This document shows, piece by piece, positions 36,557 through 44,958 of a stretch of DNA of 64,000 nucleotides. The position numbers were made by a program, and so were the translations under genes. The stretch covers positions 62,001 through 126,000 of the forward strand of contig NZ_FQZS01000009.1 in NCBI RefSeq assembly GCF_900142105.1. The letters run 5' to 3'. The notes under the pieces are model-generated. The model was not told the DNA's origin. It was given only the letters and a program-made list of their open reading frames with translations, and made no database searches. The first letter of the stretch is position 1. The number at the start of each line of letters is the position of its first letter. This DNA is from Lutispora thermophila DSM 19022. GTDB taxonomy: Bacteria; Bacillota; Clostridia; Lutisporales; Lutisporaceae.

Positions 36557-36585
36557 AAAGCAACATTTTAGGTAAATTGTTGCAT
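36557..36585 (-). repeat. Right 29-bp inverted repeat (recombination site)
   Basis: Exact reverse complement of 35754-35782. A short frame with a ribosome binding site (ATG at 36541) reads through it and stops at 36595-36597. Confidence 0.88.
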
Positions 36586-36665
36586 GCATTAGATTAATTT
36601 GGAATAATAAATATTTATCCTATAGATTTAAAAAAGTGAATTATTAGAGTTGTAGAGTTTTAGAT

Positions 36666-36752
36666 TTATCTGCTTTGCAGCTCTTCTACATTTACTTTGT
36701 GCCTCTCCTCATCAATAACTCCCAAAGTTACTGTTTTATCTAAAACCTTGCT
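36666..36752 (-). pseudogene. Short coding remnant beside the invertible element
   Basis: About 28 codons ending VTLGVIDEERHKVNVEELQSR, with protein-like composition and no start or ribosome binding site. It is the tail of an unknown lost gene. Confidence 0.3.
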
Positions 36753-36800
36753 TTAGCCCCTGAAAACATTCAGACCTAATGTCTACAGCCATGGGGAAAA

Positions 36801-36832
36801 TAGAAAAAGCTATGCTTTAAAAAACATAGCTT
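36801..36832 (-). terminator. Terminator after the sugar isomerase-like gene
   Basis: AAGCTATG...CATAGCTT followed by TTTCTATTTT on the minus strand. The stem matches the riboswitch terminator stem at 35551-35586. Confidence 0.75.
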
Positions 36833-36919
36833 CATTAGCTTCTACCCAGTGTCAGCATTATAAAGTTATTTTAATTTTTTCCTTATGACAAATTTGTTAT
36901 CAAATAAATCATGATTCAC

Positions 36920-37651
36920 CTATTTTTCCTTTAATATGCTTTCAATAATTTTCTTGGAATTTACTATATCTTGATCTGTATTCACAATTTCCAATATTAT
37001 CTTTCCGTTAAAATCATTAAGAATGTTTTTGAATATATGTTTAAAATCCATCTCTCCTTGTCCAATAGGCAAATGCTCATGTACAACATTAAAATGCTTA
37101 TCTGCTATATGCAAAATGTTAGGCTTTTTTATATGGACCATATCACTTAAATGCTCCATGCTATCTATATGAGCAATATCCAATATAAACTCCAGCCTTT
37201 TATTGTTAGCAAATATTTTTTCAATCTCATTTGTATCTGTAAATATTGGATCTAGCTTGCTGTTGTTTTCCAAATGTAATGTTATGCCTTCCGGATTAAA
37301 AACATCTAATGCAAATCTAACCTTTTCATCTAATATATCTAATGTGCCTTCATCTATAGGTTGATTCATGCATATTGGATGAATTATTAACTCTTTATGC
37401 CCCAATTCCTTTAATAAAGCAAGCAGTTTAGGTACATGTTCGTCAAATTCATCTATATTAAGCACCGCATGGATAATGGTAGGAAATCCATGCCTTTTTA
37501 TAGTATCAATAAAATCTCTATCATCTTCATGTAGACACAATCCTCTGCTATCATACCAAAGTTGCATAAAATCAAATCCATTTTCTTTTGCAAACCTTAC
37601 TTCATTTTCATACCTATTAAAAAACCTGGCACAGCATCCTATCTTAACCAT
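36920..37651 (-). CDS. Sugar phosphate isomerase/epimerase-like TIM barrel protein
   Basis: About 243 residues of the xylose isomerase-like (AP endonuclease 2) TIM-barrel family. Metal-ligand segments are visible: TLHLENNS, FILDIAHIDS, ILHIADKH and IILEIVNT. Such proteins isomerise sugars or inositol derivatives or act on DNA; which one is unknown here. The ATG at 37649-37651 follows TGGAGG. A shorter upstream start overlaps the site. The gene stands alone with its own terminator. Confidence 0.85.
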   Translation of the reverse strand: MVKIGCCARFFNRYENEVRFAKENGFDFMQLWYDSRGLCLHEDDRDFIDTIKRHGFPTIIHAVLNIDEFDEHVPKLLALLKELGHKELIIHPICMNQPIDEGTLDILDEKVRFALDVFNPEGITLHLENNSKLDPIFTDTNEIEKIFANNKRLEFILDIAHIDSMEHLSDMVHIKKPNILHIADKHFNVVHEHLPIGQGEMDFKHIFKNILNDFNGKIILEIVNTDQDIVNSKKIIESILKEK

Positions 37652-37745
37652 ACTTACCTCCATGCAATATGAACCTCATAGTAGATTCATTTTTATTGAA
37701 ATATTATATGATCATATGCTTTTTTACATATTACCACATAAATGC

Positions 37746-37791
37746 AAAGGAGGCAAACAGCAGCTAATGCTGCTATTTGCCTCCTTTTTTT
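37746..37791 (+). terminator. Strong plus-strand terminator with no plus-strand gene
   Basis: A long stem, AAAGGAGGCAAA...TTTGCCTCCTTT, with an inner CAGCAGC/GCTGCT, followed by seven T on the plus strand. There is no plus-strand gene upstream, so it may end a small RNA, or be bidirectional for the NhaC gene. Confidence 0.75.
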
Positions 37792-37879
37792 ATCTATCTT
37801 AGAAATGCGTGGTAGCTTATAACATATAAATGGTAGACAAGTTGACAGGCTGGCACCTGACTCACTTTATGAAATCCTC

Positions 37880-39568
37880 TTATTCCTGTTGAGCCTGTGC
37901 CTGTATCTCTCTTGCTTTTTGAGAAACATATCTGATAGGCTCCTGGATAGGCTTGTCCTTCAATATTTGCTTCATAACCACCAAAACCCCAATCATGATT
38001 GCGACCATTATTGGAAGTACGATAGGACTCTTTACAAATCCTGCAACCAGGTATCCTACCAGTGAAAAACCTGCAGTAAACAAAGCATATGGAAGTTGTG
38101 TCATCACATGTGTCATAAAATCTACCTGAGCTGCTGTCGATGACATTATAGCTGTTTCAGAAATCGGCGAGCAGTGATCTCCTGTAACTGCCCCTGCAAG
38201 TGTTGCAGAAAGAGTAATGACAGCAAGAGGATTTGCTGCTGAATTTCCGAACATTGCCAGGGAAATTGGAATAAGGATACCGAAGGTTCCCCAAGAAGTT
38301 CCTGTGGCAAAAGATACAAATGCTCCCAGGACATAGAAGATAGCCGGAAGGAACATCATCGGGAAAGTGCTGTTTGCAAACGTATTTGCAACGAAAACAC
38401 TTGCGCCCAGGCTCTCACGGCAGATGCCTTCGATGCCCCAGGAAAATACCAATATCAGCAAGGCTGGAGTCATGGCAACTGCGCCGTTGGGAACAGCTTC
38501 TGTAAATTGCTCAAAAGTTATTACTCTTCGAGCGAAGAAATATATTATGGTAAATACCAAAGCGATGAGACCTCCAATGGGCAAGCCTAAGGACGCATCG
38601 CATGCACTGAAGGCTTCTATAAATCCTGCTCCTTCAAGTATGCCACCGGTATAAACAAGTCCAAATATGCAGGATGCGATAAGAACTACAACAGGAAGTA
38701 TCATATCAATAACTTTTCCGTTGGGATTTTCTTCTACTGCCTTGGATGCTGCATAAAGGTCTCCTGTTCCTCCGTATATATCACCCTTTACTTCCGCCAG
38801 ATACTCATAAGTACGCATAGGTCCAAAATTAAAATTCATGATTGCCAATGTAAACAGCATGCATAATGTTAATATTGCGTAGAAATTATAGGGTATACAC
38901 TTTAAGAAAAGAACAAATCCGTCCGCATCTACTTCCGGCGGAACATAAGATGCAACAGCTGCAGCCCATGATGATACCGGTGCAATGATACATATTGGCG
39001 CCGATGTACAGTCTACATTATATGCAAGTCTGGCTCGGCTCACCTTCTTGCTGTCCGTCATAGGCCTCATGATATTGCCCGTAGTAAGCGCATTAAAGTA
39101 GTCATCAATTACAAAAAATAAGCCTAACAATGTTGTACTGATAAGAGCCATTCTCTTGGTTTTCACATGTTCTAATGCCCATCTGCCGAAGGCTGAAGTA
39201 CATCCGGAAGCCTGAAACAATGCCACAATTATGCCTAAGCATACAATAAATATAATAATACCTCCATTATCACCTAATCGGCTGCTTATAATGGATACGG
39301 TTTGATCAAGCATTCCCAATAAATTAAAGTTTGCATACATCAAAGAACCTATGAGGATACCAATGAACAATGATGAGTACACCTCTTTGGTTATGAGAGC
39401 CAATACTATAGTTATCATTGGTGGCAATAAAGCCCACCCCGTGCCATAGAACATACTGGAATTATCGACTTCATTGCTGGCAGCATAGACACCTGATGCA
39501 GTGGCTAATACCAGAACCATCATAATTCCGATAAGTATAATGAGCTTCTTCCTTGAAATAGGTTTCAT
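37880..39568 (-). CDS. Na+/H+ antiporter, NhaC family
   Basis: About 562 residues with 12-13 membrane helices. The NhaC-type motifs FVIDDYFNALTTG and TGTSWGTFGILIPISLA and the GDHCSPISET segment are clear. It exchanges Na+ for H+ and helps with pH and sodium balance; some relatives exchange malate for lactate. The ATG at 39566-39568 is eight bases after AAAGGA. A promoter lies about 270 bases upstream, leaving a long leader. Confidence 0.93.
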   Translation of the reverse strand: MKPISRKKLIILIGIMMVLVLATASGVYAASNEVDNSSMFYGTGWALLPPMITIVLALITKEVYSSLFIGILIGSLMYANFNLLGMLDQTVSIISSRLGDNGGIIIFIVCLGIIVALFQASGCTSAFGRWALEHVKTKRMALISTTLLGLFFVIDDYFNALTTGNIMRPMTDSKKVSRARLAYNVDCTSAPICIIAPVSSWAAAVASYVPPEVDADGFVLFLKCIPYNFYAILTLCMLFTLAIMNFNFGPMRTYEYLAEVKGDIYGGTGDLYAASKAVEENPNGKVIDMILPVVVLIASCIFGLVYTGGILEGAGFIEAFSACDASLGLPIGGLIALVFTIIYFFARRVITFEQFTEAVPNGAVAMTPALLILVFSWGIEGICRESLGASVFVANTFANSTFPMMFLPAIFYVLGAFVSFATGTSWGTFGILIPISLAMFGNSAANPLAVITLSATLAGAVTGDHCSPISETAIMSSTAAQVDFMTHVMTQLPYALFTAGFSLVGYLVAGFVKSPIVLPIMVAIMIGVLVVMKQILKDKPIQEPIRYVSQKAREIQAQAQQE

Positions 39569-39835
39569 GAAATACATCCTTTCTTGTTGTTACTTAAGAA
39601 CGTCAGCTCCACATCTGAAATATACGAGTTCAACAAATGTTCCCTTCCGGGCAACCTATACATAATTTTGAAATATTCATCCAAGCCATAAAAAAGTTGC
39701 CTCTCTCCACTTTTACATGTGAAAACACCAATGAGTTCCGATCCTCTTTGTTTATGTTTTTTATCAGAAGAGGTAATATTGAAAAAGGGAAATCTGTCTT
39801 TCGTACGCGTACATTTCATTAATATGTGCTATATT

Positions 39836-39865
39836 ATGATACACTCCTATCAAATTACAAGTCAA
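39836..39865 (-). promoter_or_regulatory. Candidate promoter for the NhaC gene
   Basis: TTGACT and TATCAT with an 18-base spacer on the minus strand. The transcript would have a leader of about 260 bases that holds only a weak 84-codon frame. From 39870 to 40063 I see nothing. Confidence 0.5.
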
Positions 39866-40063
39866 TAGGAGATTTAGCCTGAAAATTCTCCAAGAGTCAA
39901 AACAAGTCATTCAATAGACATATTGCTCCTAATCTTTCAGAAAACAATCATAATTACCCATAAATGTACCCACTTTCCAGAAATCTCAATCTATTTTCTG
40001 AAACCATCCTCAAAGTCTGCTTTTGCATTCGAATCCCCATGCGGTTATTTTATTTTTATACAA

Positions 40064-40092
40064 CAAAAAAAGATCATCTTTTAAGATGATCA
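40064..40092 (-). terminator. Terminator after the tRNA-Ser remnant
   Basis: GATCATCTTAAAAGATGATC followed by seven T on the minus strand, ten bases after the remnant. Confidence 0.85.
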
Positions 40093-40101
40093 CTTTTCTA
40101 A

Positions 40102-40222
40102 TGGGGGAGAAGGAGGGATTCGCTCCGTTCGCTCCGCTCACTATCAAGCCTGGGCGGAAAAATGCTTCCAAAGGTCGCATTTTCTTTTTCCGCCCGTTCG
40201 AATCCCAGTTTCCTGTTCGGAT
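40102..40222 (-). pseudogene. tRNA-Ser remnant split by a hairpin insert
   Basis: The 3' end CGAATCCCTCCTTCTCC plus CCCCA matches the end of the tRNA-Ser(GCT) beside it, and CAGGAAACTGG with GGATTCGAA matches its variable arm and T-loop. Between the two T-loop halves lies an insert of about 80 bases with a strong GGGCGGAAAAA...TTTTTCCGCCC stem and an AGCGGAGCGAACGGAGCGAA repeat. The 5' half is missing and it keeps its own terminator. It cannot make a working tRNA. Confidence 0.6.
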
Positions 40223-40224
40223 TA

Positions 40225-40249
40225 AATAAAAAAACCACTCTAGTGAGTG
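40225..40249 (-). terminator. Terminator of tRNA-Ser(GCT)
   Basis: CACTCACTAGAGTG followed by GTTTTTTTATTT on the minus strand. Confidence 0.8.
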
Positions 40250-40262
40250 ATTTGCTTTTTGA

Positions 40263-40354
40263 TGGCGGAGAAGGAGGGATTCGAACCCTCGCGCCAGTTT
40301 CCCGACCTACGCCCTTAGCAGGGGCGCCTCTTCGACCTACTTGAGTACTTCTCC
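40263..40354 (-). tRNA. tRNA-Ser (anticodon GCT)
   Basis: 92 bases with a long variable arm, acceptor GGAGAAG/CTTCTCC, anticodon loop CTGCTAA, T-arm GAGGGTTCGAATCCCTC and encoded CCA. It reads AGC and AGT. Confidence 0.95.
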
Positions 40355-40387
40355 AGGTCTAAGTTTTTAAATTTCTATAAAATTAAA

Positions 40388-40477
40388 TGGAGGAGAGAGT
40401 GGGATTCGAACCCACGGATGTCGTGAAACATCTCTGGTTTTCAAGACCAGCTCCATCAACCACTCGGACATCTCTCC
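40388..40477 (-). tRNA. tRNA-Ser (anticodon TGA)
   Basis: 90 bases with a long variable arm, acceptor GGAGAGA/TCTCTCC, anticodon loop CTTGAAA, T-arm GTGGGTTCGAATCCCAC and encoded CCA. It lies 33 bases before the other serine tRNA and is probably co-transcribed with it. Confidence 0.95.
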
Positions 40478-40579
40478 AAAATTTAAGACATATTAAATTA
40501 TATCAGGTAAAACTCTAAGTGTCAACAACAGTAATGAAAATTTAAGTGTTAATTTGTGGTCTTTATTCCATAGCTTTTC

Positions 40580-41092
40580 CTAAGGAGCTTTGAAAATCTT
40601 CAAATTTGGTGGAAAATAAGTAAATAATATAAATGTGAAACCAAATATTACAAGCAAAGCAACTCCCAGTCTATTAAGCTTCCCATCATGCTTTTTTATC
40701 ATAATAGTGTAATTTAGTATTCCAAAGATCACTGCTCCTATTATATATAATAATATATCAAAAAACAATGAGTGTTTTCCTGTCAATGCAACATATAAAT
40801 AGAAAAACACTACAATAAAAGCATTCATGGCTGTTATACCCACAGCTTTTGCAAAAAAATAGTTTCCTACCATGTCTTTCAAAAATGGATATTCAATAAG
40901 GCAAAAGAATATCATGGACCAATATCCTAATTTGAGGTGTTCCCAAACGCTTTCGTTTACTGCACTGAATGCTCCCACTATAGGTGATTTTCCGGACCAT
41001 TCATAAGTGAAGTGCAATAATGATCCGGCAACAAGTATCCAAAGCACTGAGATGACTTGCCATTTAAAAATCTTTTTTCTCCATAAATCCAC
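40580..41092 (-). CDS. DUF6512-like membrane protein
   Basis: A 170-residue protein with about five membrane helices. The first loop, HFTYEWSGKSPIVGAFSAVNESVWEHLK, has acid and histidine residues typical of a DUF6512-type family; the name is from memory. Function is unknown. It precedes the tRNA-Ser pair and has no clear operon partner. Confidence 0.75.
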   Translation of the reverse strand: MDLWRKKIFKWQVISVLWILVAGSLLHFTYEWSGKSPIVGAFSAVNESVWEHLKLGYWSMIFFCLIEYPFLKDMVGNYFFAKAVGITAMNAFIVVFFYLYVALTGKHSLFFDILLYIIGAVIFGILNYTIMIKKHDGKLNRLGVALLVIFGFTFILFTYFPPNLKIFKAP

Positions 41093-41365
41093 TGCTTACA
41101 CCTCATTAATCCTATTCAGTTTTTACATCTCTAGCTTATCCTTTCCACATCATCAGTATTCTCAATTACATAAAATTTATTTCGATGAAAGAACCATACT
41201 TTGAAATCTTGTGTCTTCAATAGCTTTGAAGCCGCAATATAATGAAATATCTCTAAACTAAAAATATTCAACTGGTTGATGATTATTTGCAATATCTTTT
41301 AACTCTTTAATTTCCACGTTTGATATATATTTATTATGTGCCAATTCCATTATGGTTTTTTTTTC

Positions 41366-41947
41366 TCACTTTTCGATTATTCTTATTTTACTTAAAGGCC
41401 AGACTTTGAGTACTGCTTTACCCTCTATCTGCTTGTAATCTATGAAGCCTAACTGCCTGCTGTCCAAACTCACCTCTCTATTGTCACCCATAACGAACAC
41501 CTTACCTTCAGGCACCCTTATCGGAAACTCAATTCCTTCCGCATAAGTCTCTCCCTTTACATAGGCCTCTTGGATCAATTGGCCATTAATATATACCTTG
41601 CCGCCATCAATTACTATTTCATCACCAGGTATGCCTATGACTCTTTTAATTAAATGATTTCTGGATACTTCTCCTTTAATAACATTTATTGTATCCTTTA
41701 TTTCATTGAAATAATCAGATACAAATCCCTCACTTTATCTTTCCCTGTTTAATACTATTACATCCCCTCTTTTAGGCTCAGTAAATCCATATACAAATTT
41801 TAGTTCCAATACTCTTTCTCCTTGGATAAGAGTATTTTCCATGGAACTCATTCTTACCTCAGGGATGGCAAATACATTGCTCTTAAGAAACATGGCAATG
41901 GCAAAGGCCAATAAAACAGAGCCCGCAAGCTCAAAAATCTTTTTCAT
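41366..41947 (-). pseudogene. Signal peptidase I gene with an in-frame stop
   Basis: One 194-codon frame broken only by TAA at 41735-41737. The N-terminal anchor, the nucleophile Ser in RMSSMENTL and the general-base Lys in LIKRVIGIPGDE lie on opposite sides of the stop, and FVMGDNREVSLDSRQ follows. The gene is otherwise intact, including a GAGGTG ribosome binding site. A single change in a glutamine, lysine or glutamate codon explains the stop. The organism must have another signal peptidase. Confidence 0.87.
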
Positions 41948-42020
41948 AATATCACCTCTAAATCTTCTTCCATTTTTATAATATATGCTATATATTTAGG
42001 CTACATTTTTCCTATATTAG

Positions 42021-42782
42021 TTACAAATACTTCTCTAACCATGCTAAAGTTTCTTCCATCATTCCAAGGGTCTTATAATGATTCAGTTTTGGCTCTATAA
42101 CAAATTTAAGTCTTTCTGCCTTGTCTTTGTACAATTCCTTTATCTCGTCATAAAAGTATCTCTGTATATCTATAGGTACTGAAGTATCTGCGTCTCCATG
42201 AAGCAAAAGTATAGGTCTGGGATATAGTGCATCCTTCCTTGATAAGGGATCATAATTTGCCATTTCCTCCAACTGCTTTTTATCCGCCATGCCTTTTCCT
42301 TCATAATCCACAGCTTTAAATATCATTTCTGCCTTCTGCCATGCACCGGCTCCATTCATATTAATGAGACACTTGATTTCATCATTAGATGCAAATATTC
42401 CGCTGGCGATAAATCCTCCCATGGAATGGCCCATTACGGCCAATCTATCCCTAGATATTCCCAGTCTATCTACAGCAGCATTTATCAATGTTTCATACTC
42501 CTTTACAGTATTCAGGACAACCTCCCAAAAGTATTTGCGAAGCTCTTGTACACCATACTTTTCCAGTTTGCATCTTTCCCCGTGATGGATGGCATCGGGC
42601 ATAATCACATTATATCCATGAACAGCCAGTATTTTGCCAAGAAACAAATTTTTATCCTTATTTGATTCCCAACCGTGATAATAGATTATGGTTGGTACTT
42701 CTTCCATATTGAACACAGGTTTTATGTATATGCATGGAATATTTTTCAATTGAATTCTTGAAACATCTAATAAATTTTTCAT
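42021..42782 (-). CDS. Alpha/beta hydrolase (esterase/peptidase type)
   Basis: About 253 residues of the alpha/beta hydrolase fold. The nucleophile elbow is GHSMGG, with HGDADTSV for the aspartate and a histidine in LNHYKTLG. An oxyanion strand YYHGWES starts the fold. It resembles dienelactone-hydrolase or prolyl-oligopeptidase-like esterases. The ATG at 42780-42782 is 12 bases after GGAG; an earlier ATG directly abuts the site. It closely follows the tandem GNAT gene, so they share an operon. Confidence 0.87.
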   Translation of the reverse strand: MKNLLDVSRIQLKNIPCIYIKPVFNMEEVPTIIYYHGWESNKDKNLFLGKILAVHGYNVIMPDAIHHGERCKLEKYGVQELRKYFWEVVLNTVKEYETLINAAVDRLGISRDRLAVMGHSMGGFIASGIFASNDEIKCLINMNGAGAWQKAEMIFKAVDYEGKGMADKKQLEEMANYDPLSRKDALYPRPILLLHGDADTSVPIDIQRYFYDEIKELYKDKAERLKFVIEPKLNHYKTLGMMEETLAWLEKYL

Positions 42783-42797
42783 ATCATAAATCATCTC

Positions 42798-43676
42798 CTA
42801 TAGATTAATGGTTTTAACAGGTTTTCTGTAATAGTCAAATGCAGTTTTTATTACAAATCCGGTATTTTTATAAAGATTAAATGCTTTTATATTATTGCTG
42901 TCTACTTCAATTGTTATATCATCATGACCAGTTTCCAGCAGATGTTTTACTATGAGAAGAATCAATTCCTTTCCATATCCTTTGCCTTGAAACTCCGGAA
43001 GTATACCTACACCATATATTGCAACCTCTTCATGTCCGAAGTATCCGCTGCCAATTCCTATAATTTGGTCTCCCAAAACAGTGGCATAGGTTTTTCTTTC
43101 TGCTGAGTTAAGGCAATTTTTTATAAATTCTTCTTCCTCTTCATAATTTCCTTCATATACCTGGGCACTTATATAGGCCAGTCTTCTTATATCCGATTTA
43201 TCAGGTAAATAAAATTTTGTTTTGAACTCATCACTATTGTCAAGGATTTTGCTGGCTTTATCAAACTTCATATAGTATTCTGTAAAATCATACTCTGCCC
43301 CTAAGCTATTGATGCTTTCTTTGCCTGATAAGGATTGGTTTTCACAAACAAACAATATATCCTTTATATCATATATTTTTAATTCTTCAACTGCCTCTGA
43401 CAATAGCTTTTTGAAGTAACCTCTTCTTCTATAATCAGGCAGTGTATAGGCTGATATTTCAGCTTCCTCCCGAGTAGGTATAAACATAAATAGAAAGCTG
43501 ACCAATTTATTTTCTTCATAAAGCAAAAAAAGGTATTTCATTTCTTGATTAAAATTTACTGTTCCATCCAGATATAAATTACCTTTAAGATTATCATGCT
43601 CCTTGCAGCTCCAGTAAACTTCCTCAATTTCCTTTTCCGTTATTGGATCCAATCTATTCAGTGATTTAATATGCAT
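42798..43676 (-). CDS. Protein with two GNAT domains
   Basis: A 292-residue protein. The first half has a GNAT-like fold (ISAYTLPDYRRRGYFKKLL). The second half is a fuller GNAT domain with the acetyl-CoA loop VGILPEFQGKGYGKELI and a conserved NNIKAFNLYKNTGF. Tandem GNATs include MshD and amino-group acetyltransferases; the substrate is unknown here. It ends four bases before the hydrolase frame and is nine bases after the MBL gene. Confidence 0.87.
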   Translation of the reverse strand: MHIKSLNRLDPITEKEIEEVYWSCKEHDNLKGNLYLDGTVNFNQEMKYLFLLYEENKLVSFLFMFIPTREEAEISAYTLPDYRRRGYFKKLLSEAVEELKIYDIKDILFVCENQSLSGKESINSLGAEYDFTEYYMKFDKASKILDNSDEFKTKFYLPDKSDIRRLAYISAQVYEGNYEEEEEFIKNCLNSAERKTYATVLGDQIIGIGSGYFGHEEVAIYGVGILPEFQGKGYGKELILLIVKHLLETGHDDITIEVDSNNIKAFNLYKNTGFVIKTAFDYYRKPVKTINL

Positions 43677-43685
43677 GTAAGCCTC

Positions 43686-44357
43686 CTATTTCATTTGTCT
43701 TTTAATAAAATCAATGTTTTCATTTATCAAATTATCATCAACTATACCTGAATGACCGCATATAATGACATCAGCTTTTTTGCTTTTTATGTATTCCAGT
43801 GTGTTTATATATTCTTGTAAGTTTTCATACTGTAAATATGGCTCCGGATATTCAATCAAATCCCCGACAAATAAAACAGAATCTTCCTTATCATAGCAAA
43901 TTGCAGAATCAACGGTATGGCCCGGGGCATATATAAACTCAATGCCGTAGTCCTCAAAGCTCAATCTGCTGTCAAAGGTCAGGTTTGGCAGCTTCAATCC
44001 AAAGGAGCCATCATGGTACTTATCTTTGAACCTCTCAAGGTCCTTTTCTCCATATTCAATAATTCTCCTTCTGCAGCTTTCATGAGCTATGATGGTTGAA
44101 TCAGGAAAAGCACAGTTGCCCCAAATGTGATCCCAATCCCCATGGGAGTTGAACACTATAATTTCTTTATTTTCTAATCCTTCAGCATTTATATGGTCTT
44201 TAACAATAGCCATGGATTTTGGTCCCACATGGGTGTCACATAAAAAAAGCTTATCTCCTACATCTATTAGATACACAGAGGTATCCTGAGAAAAGAGGGA
44301 ATCTCCCTCTTGAAATGTGAACAATGTACCCCTCTTTGCTATCCTTTCAATTTTCAC
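43686..44357 (-). CDS. MBL-fold metallo-hydrolase
   Basis: A 223-residue metallo-beta-lactamase-fold protein. The metal-binding motif NSHGDWDH replaces the usual HxHxDH, with N and S before it. Further ligands are in APGHTVDS, VGDLIEY and CGHSGIVDD. It is probably a small-molecule or nucleotide hydrolase of unknown substrate. It belongs to the run of closely spaced small-enzyme genes from 42.0 to 45.5 kb. Confidence 0.88.
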   Translation of the reverse strand: MKIERIAKRGTLFTFQEGDSLFSQDTSVYLIDVGDKLFLCDTHVGPKSMAIVKDHINAEGLENKEIIVFNSHGDWDHIWGNCAFPDSTIIAHESCRRRIIEYGEKDLERFKDKYHDGSFGLKLPNLTFDSRLSFEDYGIEFIYAPGHTVDSAICYDKEDSVLFVGDLIEYPEPYLQYENLQEYINTLEYIKSKKADVIICGHSGIVDDNLINENIDFIKRQMK

Positions 44358-44376
44358 TTAACCTTGTCCCTTTTTT

Positions 44377-44916
44377 CTACTTATTGGCTTTCTTCCAATC
44401 CTCAAAAAATATAGCCATAGCATATTCATCATAGTATTGGCCATCTCTGAAAAGTTCTTGTTTTAATATACCTTCCACCTGAAAACCGCACTTTTCATAG
44501 CATCTTATGGCTCTTTTATTGAATGAAAAAACATTGAGCTTTATCTTATTCATATTCATCTGCTCAAATATGAATTTCACCAAAACCTTAACAGCATCTG
44601 TTCCGTATCCTTTTCCCCAATAATTCTTATCTCCTATAAATATGCCTATAATTACATGTCTATTGAGCCAATTAATCTTATTTATTCCGCATCCTCCGAT
44701 ATACTTTCCTGTTTCCAGGTCTTCTATGGCAAAGTTATAGGAATCCTTTAGATCCACAAGACTTTCAAACCACTTTTCTTCCTGATCCAGAATCGTGGGA
44801 TAAGGGATTTTATTTACCAGCAATCTTTTAAGTTCATTATCATTCATGTATTCACAGGCTAACTTTATATCTTCCCTTTTATAAGCTCTCAGTTTTACCT
44901 TATCTCCATAATACAT
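44377..44916 (-). CDS. GNAT N-acetyltransferase (RimJ/RimL type)
   Basis: A 179-residue single GNAT domain. The acetyl-CoA loop is KNYWGKGYGTDAVK, followed by VFSFNKRAIRCYEKCGF. It resembles RimL/SpeG-like acetyltransferases of proteins or small amines. GGAGGTCATG-type ribosome binding site. It forms a cluster with the upstream glycosylase and downstream MBL and GNAT genes; whether they share a pathway is not evident. Confidence 0.88.
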   Translation of the reverse strand: MYYGDKVKLRAYKREDIKLACEYMNDNELKRLLVNKIPYPTILDQEEKWFESLVDLKDSYNFAIEDLETGKYIGGCGINKINWLNRHVIIGIFIGDKNYWGKGYGTDAVKVLVKFIFEQMNMNKIKLNVFSFNKRAIRCYEKCGFQVEGILKQELFRDGQYYDEYAMAIFFEDWKKANK

Positions 44917-44958
44917 AACATGACCTCCTTATTCATAATAAAGTAAATCATCCAGGTC

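Larger units (their letters stand above)
35754..36585. mobile_element. Invertible DNA element carrying its own recombinase
   Basis: A 774-base segment holding the recombinase gene and its promoter lies between perfect 29-bp inverted repeats. Recombination between the repeats would flip the whole segment, including the gene. The left end points at the c-di-GMP riboswitch of the chemosensory operon. Flipping would point the recombinase promoter toward that operon; no terminator lies between gene and repeat. Confidence 0.75.

Noticed and set aside
36586-36919. Riboswitch on the right side of the invertible element
   Set aside because: I compared the segment with GEMM and purine cores and found no match; only a terminator and a coding tail are supported.
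39565-39819. An 84-codon minus-strand frame before the NhaC gene
   Set aside because: It has no ribosome binding site, its composition is not protein-like, and it lies in the leader of the NhaC transcript.
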